Shown in pieces: positions 13,944-26,077 of a DNA stretch of 64,000 nt. Source of the DNA: Perkinsus olseni. Its lineage: Eukaryota > Perkinsozoa > Perkinsida > Perkinsidae. Numbering within the stretch: the first letter of the stretch is position 1; every line of letters begins with the position of its first letter. The position numbers and the translations under genes were made by a program. The stretch lies in assembly GCA_013115135.1 (NCBI GenBank), contig JABANP010000010.1, positions 186,001 to 250,000 of the forward strand, given 5' to 3'. A model generated the notes under the pieces. The model was not told where the DNA came from. It saw nothing but the letters and a program-made list of their open reading frames with translations, and searched no databases.

Positions 13944-14908
13944 ATGGCTTTCGCGTGCCGCCTGTTGTTCTCGGTCCTCGTCAGTGAGATGGCCGGTGGC
14001 TTTCCCAAATGATCCAGGCTTTCTCAAGCACCAGAAGCCCTACTTTGAAGCGGTTCAAATTCCCGGAGCGTGGGAACTGGTCCAACAGGATCCTAACCAT
14101 AAGGTCACTACCATTGCCATCATCGACAGCGGTATGAAGTCCGACCATCCTGATTTGAAGGATAATGCCGTCGTTGGGTATAACGTGGTGGACAAGAACA
14201 CCGACACCCACGACAGAGAAGGCCATGGCACTAAGATGGCTGGTATTGCTGGCGCGGTCATTAACAACGGAATTGGCGGCGCCGGCACCGCACTGTCTGT
14301 CCGTCTTATGCCGATCTACGATGGTGGGTTTGCCTTTCAACGATCACTATCTCGCCGAGGCTATCAAATATGCGGTGGGTGCGAAGGCGGATGTGATTCT
14401 CTTCGCCGCTGGTTCGAACAAACCCTTCGACGATGAGGCAACGGCAGCAATTACTCAAGCTGAAACGGCTAACGTTCCTCTTATTTGCTCCGCTGGCAAC
14501 GAAGCTAAGGAAATCGGCCAAGGCAATCACGTTTTTCCTTGCGAGTACACCAAGACGATGGACGGTGTTGTTTGCGTTGCCGGCACCTTGGAGGACACGA
14601 TGAATTTATTCGTTAAAAGTAATTACGCTTCATTCATCGATGCTGCTGCTCCAGCCACTGCTTTAATGACAACTTATGATGGAGGCTACGTTGTGAACAA
14701 CAGGGTATCAAATTCGGCTGCGATGGTTGCTGGTGTAGTGGCGATGATGAAGAGTGTGTCTCCCTCGCCTCTCACTGTGAAGCAAATAAAAGAGGCAATC
14801 AAGCATACCAGCGATCCTGGTGTCAAGAGCTCTGATGGAAAAGTGACTATGCCTTTCGGGCGCGTAAATGCTTTCAAGGCTGTGAAGTCGGCAATTCCAG
14901 CTGGCTAG
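13944..14908 (+). CDS. Secreted subtilisin-like serine protease (S8), frame-broken
   Basis: Secreted endopeptidase; close relatives in Perkinsus are major extracellular proteases. ATG at 13944 opens a plausible signal peptide (MAFACRLLFSVLVSEMAG). The catalytic region shows the mature N-terminal motif FPNDPGFLKHQKPYF, the Asp motif AIIDSGMKSDHPDL, the His motif DREGHGTKMAGIAGA and the oxyanion Asn in ICSAGNEAKE. It ends RVNAFKAVKSAIPAG before the stop at 14906. Two reading-frame changes are needed. One lies between the signal peptide and NDPG. The other lies near 14321-14335, between LMPIYDG and LPFNDHYLAEAIKYAV; both are satisfied by skipping one base. The serine motif reads SNSAAMVAG rather than the usual GTSMAAPHVAG: the Ser is kept but two residues and the Pro are missing. 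It could be a pseudogene, a misassembled gene, or a gene with undetected mini-introns. Confidence 0.8.
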
Positions 14909-16235
14909 ACGTACTTCTGACCGAGGAATGCTGACCCCTATTTCTTCTATGCTAAACACAGTGGCATTCTCACATGGTCATCTGTTTCGCTGCTTATTTC
15001 CGAACTTTGAACATCGGTTAAAAACTGACTAGTTCGGCAGTGGCGTTGAACTATCAACTCGCTAACATATTCACTTATTGATCTCATTTCCGGCGCATTA
15101 TGGTAGAATCATCGGCATTCCATACGCTGATTGATTAAAGGTGCTCAATGGCCTGCTCAGTGACGGTAGTCTTCATTTCATTCGTTTAGGTGTCCATCCT
15201 TATTGATAGACGAGCCCGTGAAAGACAATAGTAAATTCTCCCGACCCCTGAGGCCTACGTGTCGAGTTCAAAAGCCCGGGCCGCGTAGATGGTACCCAAC
15301 CCAGCATATTGCGAAATCTATATTGCAGTATTCGGGCGGTACCAGAGTGAGATATGCCGCTCACATCTCGATCATTCGGTTAGTCGGACAATAAATAGCA
15401 ATAACGCCTTCAAAATAAAGGCTATAGCGGAGGCTAACCTCAACGATGAACGAAAGCTACTCCTCCACTTCCCATCATCGTATTCGTAGCGTTTCATTCC
15501 ATAAATAACAGGGCAACAGCAGGACATCAATTTTCGTGATCTTCCAAAAAATAGCAGAGTTGAGCAGATCAACTCTACTTTCCATCGTGAGGGCGCCCTC
15601 CGGATGCCTGAAGCCGACTTCTCATCGCCGAGACCCGGGCAGATTGACGATATGCTGCGGAAGCCAATACGTCACTCCATCGCCCTGAACAGCCTCCGCC
15701 TAGCTTCATATCAAGAGGTCAGTGTGAACCGCTAGAACAGATGAGTCACCCAAGAATTTCCCTTACTGTCGAAGCGGTCCGCGAGAGCCATCTGATCCTA
15801 TACTTCGCGGACAGGAACACAGCTGAAATTGGAGAGCAACTCAGCTGGCCGAGAACCAACACATGTTTATTATCCTTTGGCGCACCAACAACATTTGCAA
15901 GGCTTGATGGTAATAATGAATACTGAGCTGACTATCTGTAGAAGGTCACTGCGAATCCCCCAGAAATTAACACATCAAACCCAACATGAAGTGATATATT
16001 CGTGAATACGAAACTGTATTGTTGAAATTGAGACTATCGCCTCTCTGTTGTTACTCAGTCATCATCGCCAACAACAACGGAAAACCTCCTCGGTAAGGTG
16101 CCATTGCAGAACTATTCTACAATGAGCGCCGGTAACGAGGGCGACGATAGTCGCCACTTAGTGGATAGACAAAACGACCAAGTATTACTGATGAGAGTAA
16201 TAGTACTCAGGACTGCTACTACACATACACACACC
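14909..16235. other. Intergenic region, convergent gene ends
   Basis: About 1.3 kb between the subtilisin stop and the V-ATPase E stop, so two 3' ends face each other. Only short, unconvincing open frames are present on either strand. I see no RNA gene or repeat. It should contain both polyadenylation regions. Confidence 0.5.
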
Positions 16236-17065
16236 TTAAGCCTGGACAGGGAAGAGGACCTTACGAAGATTCGGCTTGTCCTTCTCCTCAAGCTGACGAA
16301 GACGGGCGTCCAAGGTGTTATCAACACGGATCTTGCCGTCGTTGCAGCTGAGCACGACACCACCAGCCTTGCCCTTAAGAGGGTTCTGCTTGTCGAGCTT
16401 GAGGACAACAGTCTTGGTGGTGCCCTTGGCCTGCTTGGCGACCTCAGTAGTGTAGATCTTCTGAGCCTCGGGGATGACACTCTCGACAAGAGCCATATCC
16501 TCCTGACGGCAGCGGACAGTGACCTCAGGCTCAAGAAGGGAGAAACAGCCCTGAACCATGAGGTTGGTCACGGTGGTCTTGTAGGCGGGAGTCTTGGAGT
16601 AAGCGGAAAGCTCAGCAATAGCCTCATCAACGGCCTTATGAAGCATGGCGTCACGCTCACCGATCTTCTGCAATCGAGAACGGTTGATACCGGTGGAGCG
16701 GGCGATGGCTCTCTGGGTTTCGATCTTCTTGGCCTTCTGAGCGTACTCCCTGAACGGATGATAACAATGATTGTGAACATCATCCCGATAAGCAGCGAAA
16801 AAACAGGAAGCCGACAGCCGCAAGTTCTTCACCCGAGGTTCATCTTACTTCCTGACCTTCTCCTTCATCTGCTGGACAAGCTTCAGCTTCTCGATGTTGA
16901 AGTCCTCCATGGCCTTAGCCTCGATCTCCTCAGACTTGTCCTAGAAGTAACAACCATGAATGATGCACTAATGATGGAGGAGAGCTCGTGGCTGCTTACC
17001 TTGGCCTCATTGAGGATGAAGTTGACCATCTGCTGAATCTGCTTCTGGGCCTCAGCTGCGTCCAT
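16236..17065 (-). CDS. V-type proton ATPase subunit E
   Basis: Peripheral-stalk subunit of the vacuolar proton pump, linking the catalytic V1 head to the membrane sector; it acts on the cytosolic face of acidic compartments. Three exons join cleanly: 17065-17000 (MDAAEAQKQIQQMVNFILNE), 16940-16849 (SEEIEAKAMEDFNIEKLKLV) and 16749-16236. The introns are 59 nt (donor GTAAGC, acceptor TTCTAG) and 99 nt (donor GTAAGATG, acceptor TTCAG). The total is 672 nt, or 223 residues, close to the usual 226. Family landmarks are the N-terminal Q-K-Q-I helix, the long basic coiled coil, and the C-terminal domain with CFSLLEPEVTVRCRQEDM and VDNTLDARLRQLEE. The ORF is intact. A 312-codon open frame on the opposite strand is only its antisense shadow. 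Confidence 0.96.
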
Positions 17066-18004
17066 GGTTAAATTCGGGATAGATCAAAAAAGATATTACC
17101 TAACTGAAGTAGTAGGATAAGAAGCCAGCAGCGAAGATGAAAGGCGCACTAAGTAGTTGAGAACACAGCCAGAGCTAAAACGCTTAGCCACGCGATAACA
17201 GCCGAAAATGCAGCACAAAACGACAGCCGGTCGGAAGATCCAAACAACAACGATACGAATGGGAAGTTGATCAAAAGTTGAAGTAGAAGATTCACAGCGC
17301 AATTGCAAAATACTAAGTCGATCGAATAAAGAACAATTTTACGCCCTGATCGACCTAAGCACAAGATACCACTGGTAAGAATCGGTGAAGTAGTAGAGCT
17401 AGGAAACGGAGATGAGAGAACAAGAAGTGAATGAGTGAGTGAATGATGAGACGAGGCATGATATTGAACGAGCTTCACTGCGCACTACAGCCGCAAAGCT
17501 TGCTCAGCGACACCCGAATCGATCACGATGGCGCGCGCGTTGCGCCAATGACTTCGTTTATAACGGGGTTTTCGAGGAAAGCTAGCGGCGCCAGGTGACG
17601 AGAACTTTGCGAAAAGGACGTTCGACAGATGTCAGTCTATTCCGGAGAATTGTTAAGCGCGTCCTCTACCGGCCGGTTCCTGAAAAATTGTTCGTTTCGC
17701 GCGCATCCAAGGCTCACTCTGGCGTGATTCAAAACAGGTTAGATTACGGCGGGGAAACGTCCTATCGATCAATGTAGGTGGGCCACAACAGAGAGTTGTC
17801 ATCGAAGACCGCTGTTGCGACACAGCTTTTGCAGTCGCTGCTCTGGTGAAGTACTTGACTGGTACTGGCTGGCCATAATTGTGTTACTGTCCCTCTTTGG
17901 AGCAGGTCTAGGCTCCGAAGATTGTAAACAGCTATTCGCATTGAATCAACTTAATTGGCGTCCGGGGTCATCATTCGTTTTTGTCACGGGGTGTTTGCTC
18001 TTAA
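17066..18004. other. Divergent intergenic region (V-ATPase E / casein kinase 1)
   Basis: A 939-bp gap between two divergent start codons. No conserved coding segment is visible on either strand. It should carry both promoters. I saw no TATA box or other motif I can name. Confidence 0.5.
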
Positions 18005-19533
<1,529 letters not shown>

Positions 19534-21499
19534 GGACACTGTTAATAATCAAGAGGCTGGTATCCACGCTCGCCACTCCAGTCCATGATGGGTATGATCG
19601 TTATTTCGTTATGATAATGCTGATAGTGGTATTAGTCCAGTCGTGCAAGATAGCATTGATCGTACTTACTACTAATTATTCACACACGAGGACGACCGTG
19701 TCGGCCTCTGATGCCGCCTCTTACTGTACTATGATGATGATTATGTTTGTCCGAACGGCACTTAATTCGCTGATGACTTTACTTGGGTGATAAGCGAGTT
19801 ATTAGAACGTCAGTTGAGTGTCCCCTCCTCATTGCTTCTCTCCCATTCGTCTCTAATGGGGGCGGTTGATGGTTGACAGTAGCAGAGTGAGGCTCAGACC
19901 GGTGCTATTATCTAAGTTTATTTCTAACACAGTGTGTCTGTTGTCATAAGGGTTGGTAGTACCGAAGAGAAATCAACTTCGTCACGCGAGAATCGATCGT
20001 CGAATAACTCGTTCAAACCATCGAATACTCATTGCGCGCGACTGGTCAGGTAATTGAAGAGCTGGTCGAAGGGCATCCGTTTGCAAGACATTTTGAGGAA
20101 GGAGAGTTAGTTGGCGGAAATTTCTGCACACTTCAGTAGTATTCGGGTCAGATGAGGATGCGGCTCACTCTGTGTGAGAGCTTTCTCCCTACAGGTCAAG
20201 GCGAGTCGGCTCTGGTCGCTTATTGCCGCTGGGAATGTCAGCTAGTTCGGTAAAGTGCGGTACTCTTCTTCTCATCGCACTACGCCGAGCCCTTCTCGGA
20301 AATTCCTCATGTCTTTTCGGATACTCTTGACCAGTGCAACTTCATCATTAACGGCTTGCTTGACTCTTATTATTGCTACTAGTAGAGGTTAGTAGCGGTT
20401 GGCTAAGCCGCCGCCGAGTATCTGTATTGATTCCTCTACTCCCCCATCTGCCACTATCTTCGTTATACATAGTACTGCTACTACCGGTCTGCCGAGAGGC
20501 TCTAGTGTCCTCGCATTTGAAATAAGATTCTCTGCAGTGCGCACTGCAGCTCTTTGAGGATGATATCAACCCCTCAAGCGTCACCGTAGTAGTAGTAATC
20601 AGGAAATCAGCAAATCAGCAACAACAACAGCGCCAGCAGCAGCGGACGGAGCCGATGATAGAATTAATAGAAGTATTCTTGTCGACAGTCAGGCTACTTG
20701 GGAGGCCTCTCACCTTCGACGACACGGCCCCTGTGGGGGGTTGCTATAGCGACTATCATCGTCCACTGCCGTCATTACTCCTGCTGCTGCTGCTGTTCGT
20801 ATTTGTAGTATGAGTTAGCACACCTATCATCATTGTCGTGTTGGGTAGGGGAGGATAGCATGGCAGCGGCAATGGGTATTGTCAGGGATTTTTGTATGTT
20901 TCGCGCCAGAGTATGGTTCATCGCGAAGCAAGATTCGTTGCCAGCCATTGAGAAGTGGCGGAAACACTTCCAATCGGAGGAATCGATGTAATAATGAACG
21001 GCGGCTGAGGTGTGATGGGGACTTCCACTCAGCACTGCTGAGTGTTCTGGAGAAACTTTGTGTCTGGGGCAGTTCACGGACTTCTATGGAATGGAAACTC
21101 TTTATGGGCGCTTTGAATAGGATTGCGATTGCGTGTGGTATGGTATGGCATATTCTCGGATTTATTCTCGACTATGTGTAGGTTTGAAAGTCGTGATGAG
21201 TCTGTTGATTCCACCAGCGATGATGAGTGCTACGGCGTGATCGAAGAACAGCCAACTCAGCATTGTAAGCGGTTTTCCTACGGAGATCAGTTTCCATCCG
21301 CCAGCCTTTTGTGGCGCTCTGCTGACCGGGTTAGCAGAACAACAGAGCCGCCGGTCATACTCAGTTGAATTGCTGCTGCCATTGCGACATTGTTTCCAGC
21401 TTCTTCGAGGCTCGCTGAATCGCTCGTTCTCAGTAGTCTGTATGGTTCTTCTGCTTCAGGCCGGCTCACTCTTTATCGCGATGATAGCGGAGGCTCTTT
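19534..21499. other. Long intergenic region with simple-sequence patches
   Basis: Nearly 2 kb follows the kinase stop. It has short GTA/CTA-type repeats near 20360-20480 and 20586-20600, CAG/CAA-rich runs near 20605-20650, and a CTG run near 20781-20795. No conserved coding motif is evident. The 5' exons of the BRAP2-like gene may begin in its right end, because the first ~100 residues of that family are unconserved. Confidence 0.45.
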
Positions 21500-23683
21500 C
21501 GATGGGGTCAATGCATTGCCACTGCAACGGAGTCGCGAGGTTCTGGTTCTCGGGATTACGGACCGGGTAGGACGTCGATAGTCGCCGCTTCCATTAGCTC
21601 AGCGAATATCAAAGGCAGGATTACGGTAGAGGATAGCCAATTGCTGCGAGTGCGTTTTCGAGCGGCTTTTGTTTCCACCAACCTCTGCTCTCCATTTGGT
21701 GCTGCGGTTCAGTCAGATGTAGCGCCATGGCTGGACGCCTTCGTTGACGATGTAGTCCGTGCATCCTATTTGATTTATGAGAACAGTGGAAGTGCTGGTA
21801 GCGTAGATCAACCTGAAGATACTTCCGCCTCATGTAAGTAGTGGTCGAATGGTAGTAGACGGGCTCTCGGGCGTAGTCGCGATGTAACTGAGATTTATCG
21901 ATGCGCGCGCCTTGGAGGTGTTCCATAGTGTCTTTCAGGTAAAGGTAGTGTGGTGATCAGCTTCCAGTCGCAGAACGCTGCAGATAAGTTCTATAAGCGC
22001 TATCATAACAGGTGAGCGCCGGGAGGCTACGCGCCTCATAGCCTCACTTTGCGGTTATTTTGATACTCCAACACGTAGTTGGCACAGGCTTGGTGTTTTT
22101 CATCGGCATCGGGCCTGTTTGTCATAGCCGTGTAGTTCTTGAATGTTGAAGAGATTTTTCTCGTCGAGGCACTTTGGTCGATCGGAGTCAAGACATTCGG
22201 CAGGCCCAGTGTGCTACGTACTTTTCTTGAGCGAGCTTCGCGTGAGTGTCTGCAGCAGCATAGAAGAAATAAAAGCTAGTGCAACACCCCGGCGAGGATA
22301 CGGCTCTCCGGTAGTGAGCAATGGCAGAGTTCCTCATCGCTGAGATGGTTCTCTGGCAGCTTCCGTCCTGCCCTTATTGTCTCGAACGCCTTGATGTCAC
22401 TGTTACCGGTATTATAACCGGCAAGCACGGATGGCTCGAGATGTCGTCCGGAACCAACCGGGCAGGTAATTTCATTGTCTCTCGCCTGAGGGATTTCCAT
22501 GTCATGTCGCTGCGACTGTTGTCTTCGCAGAGTGGTGTGAGTGCTGCGAGAGGATGCACAGGCCTGCATCCACAATGAAATGCGAAGAGTGCGGTGCAGC
22601 GCATACTCGGGACGCTCCCATGTGGGTAAGCTCTTCTCAGGCGCGCTTCGAAATGAGGTTCGTTAACCTTCAGGTGTGTCTCGTGTGCGGTCATGTGGGT
22701 TGTGGACGATACACCAAGGCGGCCTGCGCGAAGCACCATGCCTTGGAGTCCGGGCATAGCCTCTGCGTGGAGGTATCTAGCGGTCGGATCTGGGACTACA
22801 AAAGGGATGCATTCGTGCATCGCCGTCTAGTAGGTTGAAGGGGGAGTGTCGTACGGTTGAGTTGACCTTACTCGCTGCAGGTCCAGGAGTCTGGCAGAAT
22901 GCTGGACTTGGAACCAGCAGCCGAGTCCTCCTCACCAGAATCATCGGCTGATGATCGAAGGGCCCGACGGGCGAGTATGAACGCGGGGCAGAGCTCGACG
23001 GCCAGGAGCGAGTTGGACATACTTCCTGAGTTCGCAGATTGAGGAAGAACGCCGGCGGGTATGTCTGAGGTCTGGAACAGCCGTCCGTTCTCATGATGCG
23101 TGGTGGTGTCAGTATGAGGAGGCCTGCGCTGAGTTGGAAGCTATCGGAGAGAGTCGCGCCTCACATGAACAATACTTGATGGAAATGGTTGACATGCCAG
23201 AACTGGAAAAGACTGAGTAAGCTGAGGTGTTCCGCGCGTCGTTGTGGGTTTCGGCCCGACTTGCTCATCCGGTATTGGTGTTTGCAACTGACTTGTGTAG
23301 GAGCCTGTTGAAGACAAGAAGGGAAGAGGTGGCTGCACTTCGGCACGAATTGAAGCGGCTGCGGCGGCTGCGGAGTAAACACGAGAAGGAGCTTGATGAG
23401 CTGCAGGAGGTGCTGTGTTGCTACTGTGTTTTCTCGTAGTGGTGGCGTTAGACTCTCGCTAAATTGCGGTCGGAGAGGAGTTCCCTGGAGAAGCAAGTGA
23501 ACAGAACACCGTTAGTGAGTGTTGAGATCGAGGATGACAAGGAGATACAACGGTTGAGGAAGGAGGTACGGCTGACAGCTTGTCCGACGGCGATGATGGC
23601 ATGCTCACGTTCTGCAGGTTGATGAGCTGTCTTTGCGTATAAGTAATTTGGACAGTCCTCCTCGGCAGAATGGTGTTTCTTGA
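21500..23683 (+). CDS. BRAP2-like protein (RRM-like, RING-like, UBP zinc finger, coiled coil)
   Basis: Homologue of BRCA1-associated protein 2/IMP, a cytoplasmic ubiquitin-binding E3-type protein that modulates Ras signalling in animals. Segments follow the family order. The BRAP2 N-terminal strand is VLVLGITDRV (~21540). The RRM-like part has SVVISFQSQNAADKFYKRYH (~21950-22010) and VCYVLFLSELRV (~22210). The RING start is LPSCPYCLERLDVTVTGIIT (~22360-22420), and the UBP zinc finger has KCEECGAAHTRDAPMW, CLVCGHVGCGRYTKA, the His pair and RIWDYKRDAFVHR (22570-22830). The C-terminal coiled coil includes FLSSQIEEERRR, HELKRLRRLRSKHEKEL and SLRISNLDSPPRQNG, with the stop at 23681. Introns are short GT-AG. 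The second half of the RING is hard to trace and may be degenerate. The start codon is unresolved. Confidence 0.8.
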
Positions 23684-24037
23684 TGATTCACTTGGGTGTT
23701 GTGTTCTGGCAGTGTTACCATCTCTCCGGAAGACTGTGTTAACGGCAGGTGTTGTGCACCTTTATGGGCTGCGAGGCATTAAATGAACCCATCAATTGTA
23801 GAACTTGAGCCAAGATGACCCCTAACTGACTTACACCAATCTCATTGATACTGATCGCACAACAACCAACCAGTCTTTCGACAGCTGAGAGGGTGCACGC
23901 ATGCATGCTGGTATTGGGGAATGGAAATTGCTCTCAGAATGATCATTGATCACTAATCAATACACTATTAACAATGAATACGTGGCAACTAAATTCAGCA
24001 GGTAGTAGTATGGCAATGACTGGAACGCGACGTAACA
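23684..24037. other. Intergenic region between BRAP2-like gene and tRNA
   Basis: About 350 bp with no recognised feature. It should carry the BRAP2-like 3' end and the tRNA termination region; both features converge here. Confidence 0.5.
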
Positions 24038-24119
24038 CGACAGCGGCAGGATTCGAACCTGCGCGGGCAGAGCCCAGTGGATTTCTAGTCCACCTCCTTA
24101 ACCACTCGGACACGCTGTC
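24038..24119 (-). tRNA. tRNA-Ser (anticodon AGA)
   Basis: The minus strand folds as an 82-nt type II tRNA with a long variable arm. The 7-bp acceptor stem GACAGCG pairs with CGCTGTC and is followed by discriminator G. The D arm contains GAGTGGTTAAGG. The anticodon stem-loop GGACTAGAAATCC presents AGA, reading serine UCU/UCC codons. The variable arm (TGGGCTCTGCCCGC) is typical of serine tRNAs. The T arm has GGTTCGAATCC. No CCA is encoded, as expected for a nuclear tRNA, and there is no intron. Confidence 0.96.
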
Positions 24120-24151
24120 GATGGCATAACCGGCACGGCTATGAATTAGTA

Positions 24152-24439
24152 TCATCGCATCACCGACCGAACAGAAACAGCAAACCAATTGACGCTGTCT
24201 CTGACTGTAACAGAGTCGAAATAATGACAAACAGTATTAGAAACCGCCGAGTTCACAACTAGGAAATCAGTCAGAGAGCCGACGAAGGACGCTACTGAGT
24301 GTCCATGCCCGCCTGCCATGCCCGTCTGCGATCTTTGGCCCGCAATCGCTGTCTGAGAGCTCCCAGCCGAGGCCTTACGCTGCGTCTCGGTGGGAAAGGA
24401 GGGCGCCTTGGCGCATCGGCTGTACAAGCGTAGCGACAT
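24152..24439 (-). CDS. Possible small protein with mitochondrial-type presequence
   Basis: An open frame of 95 codons starts at ATG 24439 with MSLRLYSRCAKAPSFPTETQ, a basic and Ser/Thr-rich N-terminus like a mitochondrial presequence. A Gly/His-rich centre (GMAGGHGHSVASFVG) follows. It begins 136 bp beyond the stop of the RRM gene on the same strand and ends 32 bp before the tRNA. I recognise no family. A donor-like GT after SLTDFL could mean the real C-terminus differs. It may equally be a chance frame. Confidence 0.3.
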   Translation of the reverse strand: MSLRLYSRCAKAPSFPTETQRKASAGSSQTAIAGQRSQTGMAGGHGHSVASFVGSLTDFLVVNSAVSNTVCHYFDSVTVRDSVNWFAVSVRSVMR

Positions 24440-24574
24440 GTTCACTGTTTTATTGGGACGGGACCAACGAACACGACCCACACGGTCTCCCATCGTGGCT
24501 TCCCGACCTCCAACCCCTCCCCTATGGCCCCCTCAACGGTATGACAAAAGCAAAGCGTCTGACTGGACAGGTGA

Positions 24575-25340
24575 TTACGTTGGTGAAGTTTTCTGACCGT
24601 CTTGAGACTCTTTCTCAGTCTTCTTCTTGGCAGCCCAGACCTTCCTCTTCTTCTTAATCTGCACCAAAACTCGTCACCGATAGTTCCAATGGGGCCATCA
24701 TCATCACCTCACGCTCGACCAGCTTTTTATTCCGGTTGATGCGTTGTGTTCTCTTTCTACTCTTCCCACCGCCGGCTGCTGAAGGTTCGATCCTCAACCT
24801 AACAGAGCACACAAGCTGGACACAACCCATCGGGCAGGACGACCTACTTGCGTCCATTCAACTCGCTGCCGGTCATCGCCAGAGCCTTCTTCATAGCTCC
24901 GGCGCCGCTGAACTCGACAAAGGCACAGCCCCTCGACTCGTTGCTCTTCTTATCGGTGAGCAATCGGATCGATAACAGTTCATCTTTAACGCACTTGAAG
25001 AAGTGCTTGAGGGCGTCCTGGTCAGCGTTGTAGGGCATATTACCCACGAAAACCTTGTACCTCACAATAAGCACCATACAACCTCCCCGGAGAAGATATC
25101 CACCAGCCGAGAAGGGAGGGACTTCCAGGATGCCATAAGGCTCGCATCAGTGGCCGGAATTTTCGAGGAGAACTAGTATGGACTTGCGAAAGGGAAATCG
25201 AACCAACCGGGCGTGCCCAGCGCGCGCAGTACTAGGAGAATTCCCTCGGCATTACTGTTTAGTAGTTGCTTTGTCATCAGCCTTCTCTTCTGTCTTCTCG
25301 GGCCCTTCTTGTCCGCCTCTGATGTCTCCGTATCAGACAT
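24575..25340 (-). CDS. RRM-domain RNA-binding protein (nucleolar type)
   Basis: Single RNA-recognition-motif protein. The RRM begins YKVFVGNMPYNADQDALKHF (RNP2-like) and has RNP1-like GCAFVEF and ALAMTGSELNGRKLRIEPS, where the last K-L join spans a 49-nt intron (about 24847-24799). A third exon gives IKKKRKVWAAKKKTEKE and the stop at 24577-24575. The very basic tail suggests nucleolar or pre-rRNA binding, as in fungal Nop-type RRM proteins; that role is inference. ATG at 25340 (MSDTETSEADKKGP) looks like a first exon, but the splice to the RRM exon was not fixed. Alternatively translation starts at ATG 25077, just before the RRM. snRNP G lies upstream on the same strand. Confidence 0.75.
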
Positions 25341-25588
25341 GAAGGGCTATTAAACTGCTGATGTTCGGGATGATTGAATACAGCATTCTAGCAACGGCCC
25401 GTGGGTTCCCCCTATGAAACTAGGAGCTCAACAAAGAGCGGTATGCATAGGAAATGAGAATCCTCAATAGTGCCCGCTCCACTAAGACCATCAAATACCT
25501 AGGCAGAAAGGTTGAAGGTCGATCGAGTTGAAGGTGCTTGTTATTACTACTAGTTCCAACGACCTCTTTCTTTAGAGGAATTATTAAT

Positions 25589-26077
25589 CTACTGTGTGAC
25601 CCTGTCCAGGCACTCCCACATGAGCACCGAGTTACCGCGGATAACGGTCATGCCGATTTCCTTCTTCTCGGTACGAGAGACCAGCTCAACCTGAGATACC
25701 CAAAGACCGTGAACCAGCATCTTCGCTGCCGAGGCAACTCGAAACGGCAAATACGATCGTTCAAAAAGTTCCCTATCTCGGAGTGTCCACTATACCCTTC
25801 TGGACGCCCCAATGGCTCACAAACAGAAGCTCTACTCTTCCCGCATGAGTAAGTGGCCCCTTTAGTACAGCATTATCCAGCACAAGATTCATGAACTGGT
25901 CGTATCCTCTGAGTACTCCAACGACATGACGGTTGCCGTTCAGCTTCACTAAAGAACGAAGGCGCCGTTGTTGCCACTGCCACTCAGTCCACCGTTATTA
26001 CGATCAAGTCGCTTCTCCATAAACTTCCTCAGATCAGCACCGGCACCAGCCTTGGGGATTGAGACGTTAGCTGACAT
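25589..26077 (-). CDS. Small nuclear ribonucleoprotein G (Sm protein)
   Basis: Core Sm-ring subunit of spliceosomal snRNPs. Three exons join with consistent phase: 26077-26002, 25948-25869 and 25690-25589. They give 85 residues, a normal size for SmG (about 76). The Sm1 motif spans the first junction ([20 protein letters not shown]), followed by [17 protein letters not shown]. Sm2 is [20 protein letters not shown]. The intron donors are GTAATAACGG and GTACTAAAGG and the acceptors are CTTTAG and TCTCAG; lengths are 53 and 178 nt. A conserved Asn-Gly and the Sm2 IRGN are present. SmG-like LSm7 is the main alternative, but the IGM-V-IRGNS signature favours SmG. The gene is intact. Confidence 0.93.

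Noticed and set aside
16098..17036. A 312-codon open frame on the plus strand, Leu-rich
   Set aside because: It is antisense to the three confirmed exons and introns of V-ATPase subunit E and has no family motif of its own.
20580..20800. CAG/CTG-rich runs considered as a coding poly-Gln tract
   Set aside because: Frames are quickly interrupted on both strands and no neighbouring conserved exon was found.
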